The position numbers and the translations under genes are program-made. Positions 53,726 to 62,941 of a stretch of 64,000 nt of DNA are shown here, in pieces; positions within the stretch are counted from its first letter, which is position 1; each line of letters begins with the position of its first letter. The notes under the pieces were generated by a model, which ran no database searches, was not told the DNA's origin, and saw nothing but the letters and a program-made list of their open reading frames with translations. The DNA comes from Sphingomonas sp. CFBP 13720. Lineage in GTDB: Bacteria; Pseudomonadota; Alphaproteobacteria; Sphingomonadales; Sphingomonadaceae. The DNA is taken from positions 130,509-194,508 of the forward strand of contig NZ_JACYVA010000005.1 in NCBI RefSeq assembly GCF_014842075.1, in the 5' to 3' direction.

Positions 53726-56109
53726 TCGCCGCGCTGGTCCTCTTGTCGGGCGCGGCGGCGGGACCGATCGTCGTACCGCTCGACCGGGCATGCGTCGTGG
53801 GCAGCGATCCGGCGGCGGCGCTGTTGCGGCGACGGCTGACCGAGCGGGGCGCGGCGTGCGGTGCGGGTACGTCGGACCAACGATGTGCCGCCCCCGACGG
53901 AGGCGAGGGTCCAGCCGGGACGGTGGTCGCGGGAAGCGCGACACCCCTTACCCCGACCACCGCCGCCGCGGGGCAACAGGGATCGGCGAACGCAACGGGA
54001 CAGGCCTGCCCGACCGTCACCATCACGTTCGTCCCCGCCACCACCCCGCGCGAAGCGTTCCGCATCGACACCACGCCGCGCACGGTCACGATCCACGCCG
54101 CCGGCACCCGCGCGCGTGTCTATGCCGCCGGGTGGCTGCTACGCCATCTCGACGGGACGACCCTGACCGCCCCGGGGCGGGTCAGCGAAGCGCCGGCGAC
54201 CGCCATTCGCGGCACGCAGATCGGATATCGGGCAAAGAACAACAGCTACGATGCATGGACCCCGGCGATGCTGACCCGCCGGATCGAGGATTTCGCGCTG
54301 CTGGGGGCCAATCGCATCCAGTTCGTCGCCCCGGTGTCGGACGATGCCGCCACCTCGCCACTGTCGCCGCTGCCCGCGACCGAGACGCTGGTCGCGGTGG
54401 CGCAGGCCACGCACCGCCTCGGCCTCGACGTCGCACTCTTCTATCCGTTGCTGCGCGATTATACCGTGTCCGGCGCGGACGTGGCGGAGCGCGGCGACCT
54501 GCGCGCGCTGCTCGCCCGCCTGCCCGCGCTCGACGCGCTGTACCTGCCCGGCGGCGATCCCGGGCACAGCGCGCCGGACACGCTGTTTCCGTTGGCGCAA
54601 GGCTTGGCGGACACGCTGCGCCAGCGCTTTCCCCGTGCCGAACTGCTGCTGTCGACGCAGGGGTTCGATGCCGCCGCGCTCGACGCGTTCCATGCGCAAC
54701 TGGCGAAACGCCCGCGCTGGTTGAGCGGCGTGTTCGTCGGGCCGCAGACACGCGATTCGATCGGCACGCACCGGACCCGCATCGCCGGGCGGTTCCCGAT
54801 CGAAACCTATCCCGACACCGCGCACACGATGCATGCGCAGTTTCCGGTTCCGCAATGGCATCCCGCCTTCGCGCTGACGCAGGGACGCGAACCGGTGAAC
54901 CCGCGCCCCGACGCGACGGCGCGCATCTTCGCGTATCTGGCGAACGGTACGCGCGGTTTCGTAACCTATAGCGAAGGGATCAACGACGACTGGAACGTGA
55001 CCCAGTGGTTCCGCCTCGGCTGGAACCCCGCGACCACCGCCGAACAGGTCGCCGCCGACTATGCCCGGCTGTTCGTCGGCGATCCCGCCTTCGCGGCGGT
55101 GCCGTTCGCGCTGGAGGCGAACTGGCGCGGCGATCCGGCGGGCAATGCCGGAATCGACGCGACGCTGGCGCTGGTCGACCATGTCCGTCCGGCGGCATGG
55201 GCCGACTGGCGGATCGACCTGTACCGCTATCGCGCGACCTATGACGCGCTGGTCCGCCACCGGCTGATCGCGGCAAAGGCAACGCAGGCGGAAGCGCTCT
55301 ATACGCTGCGACAGGCTCCTGCGACCGGTGCCGAACCCGCCATTGCCGCCGCACGCTTCGCCTATGCCCGGCCCGAACCGGCGATCGTCGCGCCACTGCG
55401 TGCCAGCCTGACCGCGATCGCCGACCGGCTGCGCGCGTCCGCCGGCATGCAGTTGTCGGTTGCCCGGCACGGCGCGTCGCATTGGGAACGCGGTGCCAAT
55501 CTCGACCGCGCCGATATCGAACTGAACGATCGTACCGCGGTCGAACGCGATCTGGCCGCCGCGCTGTCCCTGCCCGATGCCGCTGCGCGCGTCGCCGCGA
55601 TCGGCGATCCTTGGGGGATGATGACGCTGGCGCTGCACGACGATTTCGGCGACCCGGCGGCCGAACCGCATCTGGTGCGCGGGGCCGGCTTCGACACCGA
55701 TCCGCAACGGATGGCCGGCGCGATCGATGGTGTCGCCGACCATATTCCCGACGAAGGCTGGCGGATCGCCGACCTCAGCTATGCCGAGGGACTGTACGAA
55801 ACCCCCGTCCGCCTGCACTATACGGGGCTGGAGCGGAACCGCCGTTACCGCCTGCGCGCGCGCTGGGCGGGCGAGGACTATGCCCTGCCGATGCGGCTCG
55901 TCGCCGACGGCACCGAACTGCACGGGCCGCGCCCGCGCGCGACCAATCCCGAAACCGTCGACACCGCGATTCCGCCCGCGCTGACCGCCGACGGCGACCT
56001 GACGATCGAATGGCACCGCCCGCCCGGCATCGGCGGCGGCGGGCGCGGCCATCAGATCGCACAGGTCTGGCTCATCTCCGAATCCCTGACCGCTGGAGCG
56101 ACCCCATGA
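53722..56109 (+). CDS. Unrecognised exported glycoside-hydrolase-like protein (GH20b-type N-domain plus barrel)
   Basis: 795 residues, no family named with confidence. A short signal (IAALVLLSGAAAG) precedes a domain (about 15-155) that resembles the GH20/GH67 N-terminal fold (FRIDTTPRTVTIHAAGTRAR, VYAAGWLLRHLDG), interrupted by a Gly/Ala/Thr-rich stretch at about 52-95. A barrel-like part (160-455) begins IRGTQIGYRAKNNSYDAW and has LYLPGGDPGH (273-282), ETYPDTAH and FVTYSEGINDDWN (413-425), with acidic residues that could be catalytic. The C-terminus (about 600-795) looks like a carbohydrate-binding or accessory domain. TTG start overlapping the GH92 stop (TTGA). Position between GH92 and GH29 suggests action on the N-glycan chitobiose core (inference). 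Confidence 0.8.
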   Translation: MIAALVLLSGAAAGPIVVPLDRACVVGSDPAAALLRRRLTERGAACGAGTSDQRCAAPDGGEGPAGTVVAGSATPLTPTTAAAGQQGSANATGQACPTVTITFVPATTPREAFRIDTTPRTVTIHAAGTRARVYAAGWLLRHLDGTTLTAPGRVSEAPATAIRGTQIGYRAKNNSYDAWTPAMLTRRIEDFALLGANRIQFVAPVSDDAATSPLSPLPATETLVAVAQATHRLGLDVALFYPLLRDYTVSGADVAERGDLRALLARLPALDALYLPGGDPGHSAPDTLFPLAQGLADTLRQRFPRAELLLSTQGFDAAALDAFHAQLAKRPRWLSGVFVGPQTRDSIGTHRTRIAGRFPIETYPDTAHTMHAQFPVPQWHPAFALTQGREPVNPRPDATARIFAYLANGTRGFVTYSEGINDDWNVTQWFRLGWNPATTAEQVAADYARLFVGDPAFAAVPFALEANWRGDPAGNAGIDATLALVDHVRPAAWADWRIDLYRYRATYDALVRHRLIAAKATQAEALYTLRQAPATGAEPAIAAARFAYARPEPAIVAPLRASLTAIADRLRASAGMQLSVARHGASHWERGANLDRADIELNDRTAVERDLAAALSLPDAAARVAAIGDPWGMMTLALHDDFGDPAAEPHLVRGAGFDTDPQRMAGAIDGVADHIPDEGWRIADLSYAEGLYETPVRLHYTGLERNRRYRLRARWAGEDYALPMRLVADGTELHGPRPRATNPETVDTAIPPALTADGDLTIEWHRPPGIGGGGRGHQIAQVWLISESLTAGATP

Positions 56110-58007
56110 CCCCGATCCTTTCCCGCCGCGCATTAATGGGCAGCAGCCTGATCGCCGGGGCCGCCGCCTGTTCGCCGGTCCGGCCGAACGGCGGGTCGCT
56201 GCCGCTGCCCGCGCCATGGGGTGCGGTGCCCTCTGCCCGGCAACTGAAATGGCACGACCGGCGGCAATACGGCTTCATCCATTTTTCGATCAACACCTTC
56301 ACCGACAAGGAATGGGGCTTTGGCGACGAAGACCCCAAGCTGTTCAACCCGACCGATTTTGACGCCGACCAGATCGTGGCGGCGGCAAAGGCGGGGGCGC
56401 TGACCGGACTGATCCTGACCGCCAAGCATCATGACGGCTTTTGCCTGTGGCCGACGATGCTGACCGAACACTGCATCCGCAATTCGCCGTACAAAGGCGG
56501 CAAGGGCGATATCGTCGGCGAAATGGCGGCGGCCTGCGCACGCGGCGGCATCGATTTCGGCGTGTACCTGTCGCCATGGGACCGCAACCGCGCCGATTAC
56601 GGCACGCCGGCCTACATCACCTATTACCGTGCGCAGCTGACCGAATTGTGCACTCGCTACGGCAAGCTGTTCGAAGTGTGGTTCGACGGCGCGAACGGCG
56701 GCGACGGCTATTATGGCGGCGCACGGGAAACCCGCAAGATCGATGCGCCACGCTATTACGACTGGCCGTCGATCGTCGCGCTGGTCCATTCGCTGCAACC
56801 CGACGCCTGCACCTTCGATCCGCTGGGTGCCGATATCCGCTGGGTCGGGAACGAGGACGGCCATGCCGGCGACCCGTGCTGGCCGACGATGCCCAACCAC
56901 CCCTATGTCCAGTCGGAAGGCTATACCGGCGTGCGCGGTGCGCCGCTGTGGTGGCCGGCGGAAACCGACGTGTCGATCCGTCCCGGCTGGTTCTATCACG
57001 CCGATGAGGACGTCCAGGTCAAGACGCCGCAAAAGCTGATGGAGATGTACGACCGGTCGGTCGGCAACGGCACCACGCTGCTCCTCAACCTGCCGCCCGA
57101 CCGGCGCGGCCGTATTCCTGATCGCGACGTCGCCAGCCTGACCGCATTTGGCGACGCGATCCGCGCGACGTTCGCAACCGATCTGGCACGCGGCGCAGTG
57201 GCCAGCGCCAGCGCGGACGCGTCCGGCACCGCCGGCCATGTCGTCGACGGCCGGGACGATACCTTCTGGCTGTCGCCCGCCGATGCGCGCGACGCGACGC
57301 TGGTCCTCGACCTGCCGCCGGGGCGGAGTTTCGACACCATCCGGTTGCAGGAATGGCTGCCGCTCGGCCTGCGCATCACCCGCTTCGCGATCGACGTATC
57401 CGACGACGGGGATGCATGGCGCGAGATCGCGGCACGCGACATGGTCGGGCCGCAGCGGCTGATCCGACTGCCCGCGCCGATCGCGCCGCGCCGCGTCCGG
57501 TTCCGCACCGTCGCGGCGGAAGCGGGTCCGGCGCTGCGCGAATTCGCACTGTTCCGGTCGGTCGCCCCCGCGACGCTACCCCCTGCGCGGTCGAGCGATC
57601 CCAGCATCGTCGATCGCGCCGGATGGCGGGTGACGGCCGCCAGCGCGCCGGGCGGCGCGGCGGTACTCGACGATTCGCCGCGCAGCGCGTGGATCAGCCC
57701 CGCCCCCGCTACGCTCACCATCGACATGAGCCGCAGCGAGACGCTGGCCGGCTTCACACTGACACCGACCCGCCATGTCGATCCGAACGCCGCGCCGCCG
57801 ATGAAATACCGCGTGGAAACCAGCATCGACGGCACGACATGGCAGAACGGCGGCGAAGGCGAGTTCCCCAACATCCACTACGCACGCGCAACCCAGCGCA
57901 TGGCGTTCCCGACGGCGCGTGCCGTGCGCTATCTGCGCTTCGCCTTTCCGCAACCGGCGGTGCCCGCACCGGCAATCGCGGTCGCAGGGATCGGGGCGTT
58001 CCGGTAA
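56106..58007 (+). CDS. GH29 alpha-L-fucosidase with C-terminal discoidin-like domains
   Basis: 633 residues. Tat-type signal with lipobox (SRRALMGSS, AGAAAC) predicts a lipoprotein. GH29 barrel: YGFIHFSINTFTDKEWGFGD, LILTAKHHDGFCLWPT, nucleophile Asp 194 in EVWFDGANGGDG. Two F5/8-type-C-like domains follow (about 370-505 and 510-633; HVVDGRDDTFWLSP and AVLDDSPRSAWISP). Such GH29 proteins with discoidin domains are often alpha-1,3/1,4-fucosidases, which would suit core or antennary fucose of plant N-glycans. ATGA overlap with the preceding gene; last gene of the glycosidase run. Confidence 0.92.
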   Translation: MTPILSRRALMGSSLIAGAAACSPVRPNGGSLPLPAPWGAVPSARQLKWHDRRQYGFIHFSINTFTDKEWGFGDEDPKLFNPTDFDADQIVAAAKAGALTGLILTAKHHDGFCLWPTMLTEHCIRNSPYKGGKGDIVGEMAAACARGGIDFGVYLSPWDRNRADYGTPAYITYYRAQLTELCTRYGKLFEVWFDGANGGDGYYGGARETRKIDAPRYYDWPSIVALVHSLQPDACTFDPLGADIRWVGNEDGHAGDPCWPTMPNHPYVQSEGYTGVRGAPLWWPAETDVSIRPGWFYHADEDVQVKTPQKLMEMYDRSVGNGTTLLLNLPPDRRGRIPDRDVASLTAFGDAIRATFATDLARGAVASASADASGTAGHVVDGRDDTFWLSPADARDATLVLDLPPGRSFDTIRLQEWLPLGLRITRFAIDVSDDGDAWREIAARDMVGPQRLIRLPAPIAPRRVRFRTVAAEAGPALREFALFRSVAPATLPPARSSDPSIVDRAGWRVTAASAPGGAAVLDDSPRSAWISPAPATLTIDMSRSETLAGFTLTPTRHVDPNAAPPMKYRVETSIDGTTWQNGGEGEFPNIHYARATQRMAFPTARAVRYLRFAFPQPAVPAPAIAVAGIGAFR

Positions 58008-58016
58008 TCGCCTGTC

Positions 58017-58048
58017 GGGCGTGACACGGGTCGGTCCGTGTCACGCCC
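58017..58048. terminator. Bidirectional terminator between GH29 and glmS
   Basis: Perfect 13-bp stem GGGCGTGACACGG / CCGTGTCACGCCC with a 6-base loop (GTCGGT) in the 74-bp gap between convergent genes. No T run. It marks the right boundary of the glycan-degradation block. Confidence 0.75.
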
Positions 58049-58081
58049 CTGCCCGGCCCCGGGCCGGGTGGCAGGCGTCGG

Positions 58082-59905
58082 CTATTCCACCGTCACCGAT
58101 TTCGCCAGGTTGCGCGGCTGGTCCACATCGGTGCCCTTGGCCACCGCGACGTGATAGGCCAGCAACTGCACCGGCACCGCATAGACGATCGGCGCGATCA
58201 GCGGGTGGACCTTCGGCATCGTGATCGTCGCGATACAGCCGTCGCCCGCCGCCTGGATACCGTCATAGTCGCTGATGAGCACGACCTTGCCGCCGCGCGC
58301 CATCACTTCCTGCATGTTGCTGATCGTCTTGTCGAACAACGGCCCCGACGGCGCGATGACGATAACCGGCACATGTTCGTCGATCAACGCGATCGGCCCG
58401 TGCTTCATTTCGCCGGCGGCATAGCCCTCGGCGTGGATATAGCTGATTTCCTTCAGCTTCAGCGCGCCTTCCAGCGCCAGCGGGTAATCGGTGCCGCGCC
58501 CCAGATACAGCACGTCGCGCGCGCCCGCGATGACGTGCGCCATCGCCTCGATCGCCTCGTCATATGCCAGCGCGCCGTTGATCGCAGCGGGTGCCTCGGC
58601 CAGATGGCGGACGAGGTTGCGTTCCTCCGCCTCGTCCAGCCGCCCCTTGGCCTTCGCAAGATTGGCGGCCAGCGCCGCAAGCACCGCCAGCTGGCACGTG
58701 AACGCCTTGGTCGACGCCACGCCGATCTCAGGCCCGGCATGCGTCGGCAGCAACAGGTCCGCCTCGCGCGCCATCGTGCTGGTCGGTACGTTGACGACGA
58801 CCGCGATCGTCTGCCCCTCGCCCTTGGCGTGGCGCAGTGCGGCGAGCGTGTCGGCAGTCTCGCCCGACTGGCTGATGAACAGCGCCAGCCCGCCATCCTC
58901 CATCACCGGCGCACGATACCGGAACTCGGACGCGACATCGAGGTCGACGGGCACCCGCGCGAACTGTTCGAACCAGTATTTGGTGACCATGCCGGCATAG
59001 AAGCTGGTCCCGCACGCGACGATCGTGACGCGGCGGATGCCCGACAGGTCGAACTCCGGGATCGGCAGCACGACCTTGCCTTCGAACCGCTGAAGATAGC
59101 CGCGCAGCGTCTGCGCGACCACGATCGGCTGTTCGTAGATTTCCTTCTGCATGAAGTGGCGGTGATTGCCCTTGTCGATCAGCGCGCCGGTGACGCCCGA
59201 CAGCGTGACCGGACGATCCACCGCCGCATTGTCGCGATCGTACACCTGTGCCGAATCGCGCGTGCACACGACCCAGTCGCCTTCTTCCAGATAGGCGATA
59301 CGCTGCGTCAGCGGCGCGAGCGCGAGCGCGTCGGAGCCGAGATACACTTCACCTTCCCCATACCCCAGCACCAGCGGCGAGCCGAGCCGCGCGCCGATCA
59401 GCAGGTCGGGATGCTGGCGGAACAGGATCGCCAGCGCGAACGCACCGTGCAGCCGGGGCAGGATCGCCTTCACCGCATCGGTGGGCGACCGTCCGGCCTC
59501 GACCTGTTCGCTGACCAGATGCGCGACGACCTCGGTATCGGTCTCGCTGGTGAACACGCGGCCGCGCGCCTGCAATTCCTCGCGCAGCGGCTTGAAGTTC
59601 TCGATGATGCCGTTGTGGACCACCGCCACTTCGTCGGTCGCATGCGGATGGGCGTTGTTGGTGGTCGGGCCGCCATGCGTCGCCCAGCGGGTATGCGCGA
59701 TGCCGACCGTGCCGGGCAGCGGGTGCGCCGCCAGTTCGCGGCCCAGATTGACCAGCTTGCCCGATGCCCGCCGCCGTTCGATCGCCATGCCGTCGATCGT
59801 GGCAATGCCCGCCGAGTCATAGCCGCGATATTCCAGCCGCTTCAGCCCGTCGAGCAGGCGATCGGCCACGGCATCCGTACCGATGATTCCAACGATTCCA
59901 CACAT
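58082..59905 (-). CDS. glmS: Glutamine-fructose-6-phosphate aminotransferase
   Basis: Makes glucosamine-6-phosphate from fructose-6-P and glutamine, the entry to UDP-GlcNAc. 607 residues: an N-terminal glutaminase with nucleophile Cys 2 (MCGIVGIIG), then two SIS domains (ACGTSFYAGMV, ISQSGETADTLAALRHAK, GRGTDYPLALEGALKLKEIS) and the C-terminal PRNLAKSVTVE. Full family length. It follows glmU on the same strand after about 30 bp, so both enzymes are probably co-expressed. It carries out the reverse direction to the NagB-II enzyme encoded 16 kb away. Confidence 0.97.
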   Translation of the reverse strand: MCGIVGIIGTDAVADRLLDGLKRLEYRGYDSAGIATIDGMAIERRRASGKLVNLGRELAAHPLPGTVGIAHTRWATHGGPTTNNAHPHATDEVAVVHNGIIENFKPLREELQARGRVFTSETDTEVVAHLVSEQVEAGRSPTDAVKAILPRLHGAFALAILFRQHPDLLIGARLGSPLVLGYGEGEVYLGSDALALAPLTQRIAYLEEGDWVVCTRDSAQVYDRDNAAVDRPVTLSGVTGALIDKGNHRHFMQKEIYEQPIVVAQTLRGYLQRFEGKVVLPIPEFDLSGIRRVTIVACGTSFYAGMVTKYWFEQFARVPVDLDVASEFRYRAPVMEDGGLALFISQSGETADTLAALRHAKGEGQTIAVVVNVPTSTMAREADLLLPTHAGPEIGVASTKAFTCQLAVLAALAANLAKAKGRLDEAEERNLVRHLAEAPAAINGALAYDEAIEAMAHVIAGARDVLYLGRGTDYPLALEGALKLKEISYIHAEGYAAGEMKHGPIALIDEHVPVIVIAPSGPLFDKTISNMQEVMARGGKVVLISDYDGIQAAGDGCIATITMPKVHPLIAPIVYAVPVQLLAYHVAVAKGTDVDQPRNLAKSVTVE

Positions 59906-59935
59906 GTCACGGTCTCCGGCGGGACTGCCCGCATT

Positions 59936-61291
59936 TCATTTCGCGGCCTTGGCGGCCTTTTGTTTCGTACGGAAGGCGGCGGCCCAGCCGGGGCGGTCGG
60001 TGCGTTCGGGCCGGACCAGCGCCAGCGCATCGGCGGCGACGTCGCGCGTCACCACCGATCCCGCCGCGACGATCGCGCCGTCGCCGACCGTCACCGGCGC
60101 GACCAGCGCGCTGTTCGACCCGATGAACGCACCCGCACCGATATTCGTGCGGTTCTTGAAGAAACCGTCGTAATTACACGTGATCGTGCCCGCGCCGATA
60201 TTGGCACCCGCGCCGATCGTGGCATCGCCCAGATAGGTCAGGTGGTTCGCCTTCGCACCATCGCCCAGCACGCTGTTCTTCACCTCGACGAAGTTGCCGA
60301 CGCGACTGCCCGCGCCCAGCACCGCGCCGGGGCGCAGCCGTGCATAGGGGCCGACATCGGCCCCGGCGGCGACGGTCGCACCCTCCAGGTGACTGAACGC
60401 GTGGATCGTCACGCCGTCGCCGATCGTCGTGCCGGGGCCGAACACGACATTGGGTTCGATCGTGACGTCGCGGCCAAGGATCGTGTCGTGCGCGAACCAG
60501 ACGGTATCGGGCGCGATCAGCGTCACCCCGTCAGCCATCGCCCGCGCCCGGCGCGCGCGTTGCCATTCGCCTTCCAGCGCGGCCAGTTCGCCACGGCTGT
60601 TGACCCCGGCGACCTCGACCGCGCCGGTTTCGATCACCGCCGATCCCCGCCCGTCGGCGGCGGCGAGCATGACGATGTCGGGCAGGTAATATTCGCCCGC
60701 CGCATTGGCGTTGCCGACGCGGGCGAGCAGCGCGAACAGATCTTCGCCCCGCACCGCCATCAACCCGGAATTGCACAGCGTTTCCGCGCGCTCCGCCGGC
60801 GATGCGTCCTTATATTCGACCATCCGCACGATGCGACCGTCGCCATCGGCGATCACCCGGCCATACGCGCCCGGATCGGCGGGGCGGAAGCCCAGCACGA
60901 CCACCGCAGGCGCATCGGCATCGTGCAGCCGTGCGATCATCCGCTGCATCGTATCGGCGCGCACCAGCGGCACATCGCCGTACAATATGATCACGTCGCC
61001 CGCGAAGTCCGCCAGCGCAGCCTTTGCCTGCAACACCGCATGGCCTGTGCCCAGCTGTTCGTCCTGCGCCACGATCGTCGCACCGTGCGGCGCGACGGCG
61101 CGCGCCACCTGTTCGCGCCGCGCACCGACGACGACGGCGGTCTGCGCGGGGGACAGCGCCGCCACGCTGTCGAGCAGATGCAGCAACATCGGCCGCCCGG
61201 CGATCGGGTGCAACACCTTGTGCAGGTCGGATTTCATGCGGGTGCCTTGCCCGGCGGCAAGGATCACGGCGGCGATGGGACGCGGTTCCAT
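59936..61291 (-). CDS. glmU: Bifunctional GlmU: GlcN-1-P acetyltransferase and GlcNAc-1-P uridylyltransferase
   Basis: 451 residues. The N-terminal pyrophosphorylase domain (about 1-228) has VILAAGQGTRMKSDLHKVLH and YGDVPL; the C-terminal left-handed beta-helix (about 250-430) has hexapeptide repeats (IGDGVTIHAFSHLEGATVAA, GNFVEVKNSVLG, GAGTITCNYDG). It makes UDP-GlcNAc for peptidoglycan and lipopolysaccharide. The start at 61291 (MEPRPIAAV) fits the family; a Met at 61327 is in frame. It is divergent from gph by 59 bp. Confidence 0.96.
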   Translation of the reverse strand: MEPRPIAAVILAAGQGTRMKSDLHKVLHPIAGRPMLLHLLDSVAALSPAQTAVVVGARREQVARAVAPHGATIVAQDEQLGTGHAVLQAKAALADFAGDVIILYGDVPLVRADTMQRMIARLHDADAPAVVVLGFRPADPGAYGRVIADGDGRIVRMVEYKDASPAERAETLCNSGLMAVRGEDLFALLARVGNANAAGEYYLPDIVMLAAADGRGSAVIETGAVEVAGVNSRGELAALEGEWQRARRARAMADGVTLIAPDTVWFAHDTILGRDVTIEPNVVFGPGTTIGDGVTIHAFSHLEGATVAAGADVGPYARLRPGAVLGAGSRVGNFVEVKNSVLGDGAKANHLTYLGDATIGAGANIGAGTITCNYDGFFKNRTNIGAGAFIGSNSALVAPVTVGDGAIVAAGSVVTRDVAADALALVRPERTDRPGWAAAFRTKQKAAKAAK

Positions 61292-61350
61292 CGCGCGGCT
61301 GTGGCACAGCAACCTTGCCAATTCCACTACACCGGCCGCAAAGACGAACG

Positions 61351-62022
61351 ATGCAGGATTTTCCCTTCGCGATCGTCGGATTCGACCTCGACGGCACGTT
61401 CATCGACACCAGCGGCGACCTGACCGCAGCGGTCAACCATGCACTGGCCGCAGCCGGTCGCCCGCCCCTGACCCGCGAACAGGTGGTGCCGATGATCGGC
61501 GGCGGGGCCAGGCACATGCTGAAGCTGGGGATGACCGCGACCGGCGGCGGGGACGATGCCGAACTCGACCGGCTCCATCCCCTGCTGCTCGATCACTACG
61601 CCGCGAACATCGCGGTCCTGTCGCGACCGTTTCCGGGGGCGATGGCGGTGCTGGACGAACTGGGCGCGCTGGGGGTGAAGGTCGCGATCGTCACCAACAA
61701 GCTCGAATCGCTGGCGCACAAATTACTGGGCGAACTCGGCATCGCCGACCGGTTCGCCTGCGTCATCGGCGGCGACACGATGGGGCCGGGCCGGTCCAAG
61801 CCGGACCGCGCACCGATCGACGCGATGATCGAACGATGCGGCGGCGGCGCGGCGGCGTTCGTCGGCGATTCGGTCTTCGATATTCAGGCCGCGCGCAATG
61901 CCGGTATCCCGTCGGTCGCGGTATCGTTCGGATTCCTGATGCAGCCGGTCGCCGAACTGAATGCCGATGCGGTGATCGACCGCTATGCCGACCTCGTGCC
62001 GACGCTGCGCATGCTGGGATAG
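61351..62022 (+). CDS. gph: Phosphoglycolate phosphatase (HAD superfamily)
   Basis: 223 residues. HAD motif I FDLDGTFIDTSGD (nucleophile Asp about residue 12), a helical cap, motif II AIVTNK, motif III Lys in GRSKPDRAPI and motif IV FVGDSVFDIQAARNAG. The cap and the PLTREQVVPMIGGGARHML block are typical of Gph, which removes 2-phosphoglycolate formed in DNA repair. Substrate is inferred from family; related HAD enzymes are hard to separate. Possibly transcribed with the SDR gene 62 bp downstream. Confidence 0.88.
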   Translation: MQDFPFAIVGFDLDGTFIDTSGDLTAAVNHALAAAGRPPLTREQVVPMIGGGARHMLKLGMTATGGGDDAELDRLHPLLLDHYAANIAVLSRPFPGAMAVLDELGALGVKVAIVTNKLESLAHKLLGELGIADRFACVIGGDTMGPGRSKPDRAPIDAMIERCGGGAAAFVGDSVFDIQAARNAGIPSVAVSFGFLMQPVAELNADAVIDRYADLVPTLRMLG

Positions 62023-62084
62023 CGGAACCCGTCCCGCCCCCTGCGCGCTACCCCGCCGACCCCGTATCACCCGAAGGAACGCCC

Positions 62085-62870
62085 ATGTCCCGCCCCGCCG
62101 CCCTTGTTACCGGAGCATCGTCCGGCATCGGCCTCAGCTTCGCGCACCACCTTGCGCGGACCGGCCACGACCTGATCCTCGTCGCCCGGCGCGAGGACCG
62201 GTTGCGCACGCTGGCCGACGAACTGGCCGACGAACACGGCATCGCGGTGGAAGTGATCGTCGCCGATCTGGCCGATCCCGACGATCTGGACGTCGTCGAG
62301 GCGCGGCTGACCGAAGGCGAGCCGGTCGACCTGTTCGTCAACAATGCGGGCTTCGCGGCGTTCGGCAAGGTCGGCGACGGCGATCGCGACGACATGACCG
62401 ACATGCTGCTGCTCAACGTCGTCGCATTTGCCCGGCTGGCGGATGCCGCCGTCGCGGGCATGACCACCCATGGTCGCGGCACGATCATCAATGTCGGGTC
62501 GGGCACGTTGTTCTCGAAGCTGCCGGGCTATGCCGGTTACGGCGCGACCAAGGCGTTCGTCGCCTATTACACGCGCACGATGCAGGTCGAGGCGGAGGGC
62601 AGCGGCATTCGCGTCCAGTTGCTGATCCCCGGCGTCACCGCGACCGATTTCCACCATGTCGCGGGGCACAGCGTCGACGATTTTCCGCCCGAACGCGTCA
62701 TGTCGCCCGACGATCTGGTGGTTGCCTCGCTCCGCGCGCTCGAACTGGGCGAACCGGTGTGTATCCCCGCGCTGCCCGATATCGCCGATTGGGACGCGCT
62801 GGTCGCTGCGGAGGCGAAGATCGGCCCGAACGCGTCGAGCGACCGGATCGCCGCGCGCTATCACGGATGA
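62085..62870 (+). CDS. Classical short-chain dehydrogenase/reductase
   Basis: 261 residues. Cofactor motif TGASSGIG (9-16), ARR in beta-2 suggesting NADP(H) use, NNAG, the active-site Ser in INVGSGTLF and YGATK (Tyr and Lys). It belongs to the DltE/YqjQ-like group of uncharacterised SDRs (HHLARTGHDLILVARREDRL). Substrate unknown. The ATG follows GAAGGA. It lies between gph and wecB, with no obvious pathway link. Confidence 0.9.
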   Translation: MSRPAALVTGASSGIGLSFAHHLARTGHDLILVARREDRLRTLADELADEHGIAVEVIVADLADPDDLDVVEARLTEGEPVDLFVNNAGFAAFGKVGDGDRDDMTDMLLLNVVAFARLADAAVAGMTTHGRGTIINVGSGTLFSKLPGYAGYGATKAFVAYYTRTMQVEAEGSGIRVQLLIPGVTATDFHHVAGHSVDDFPPERVMSPDDLVVASLRALELGEPVCIPALPDIADWDALVAAEAKIGPNASSDRIAARYHG

Positions 62871-62941
62871 ACGGGTTTGACTTGATCGCCCCCATCAATT
62901 CTTAAACTCCCCCGGTTAACAGCGTCGCGACGGGGCGATCG

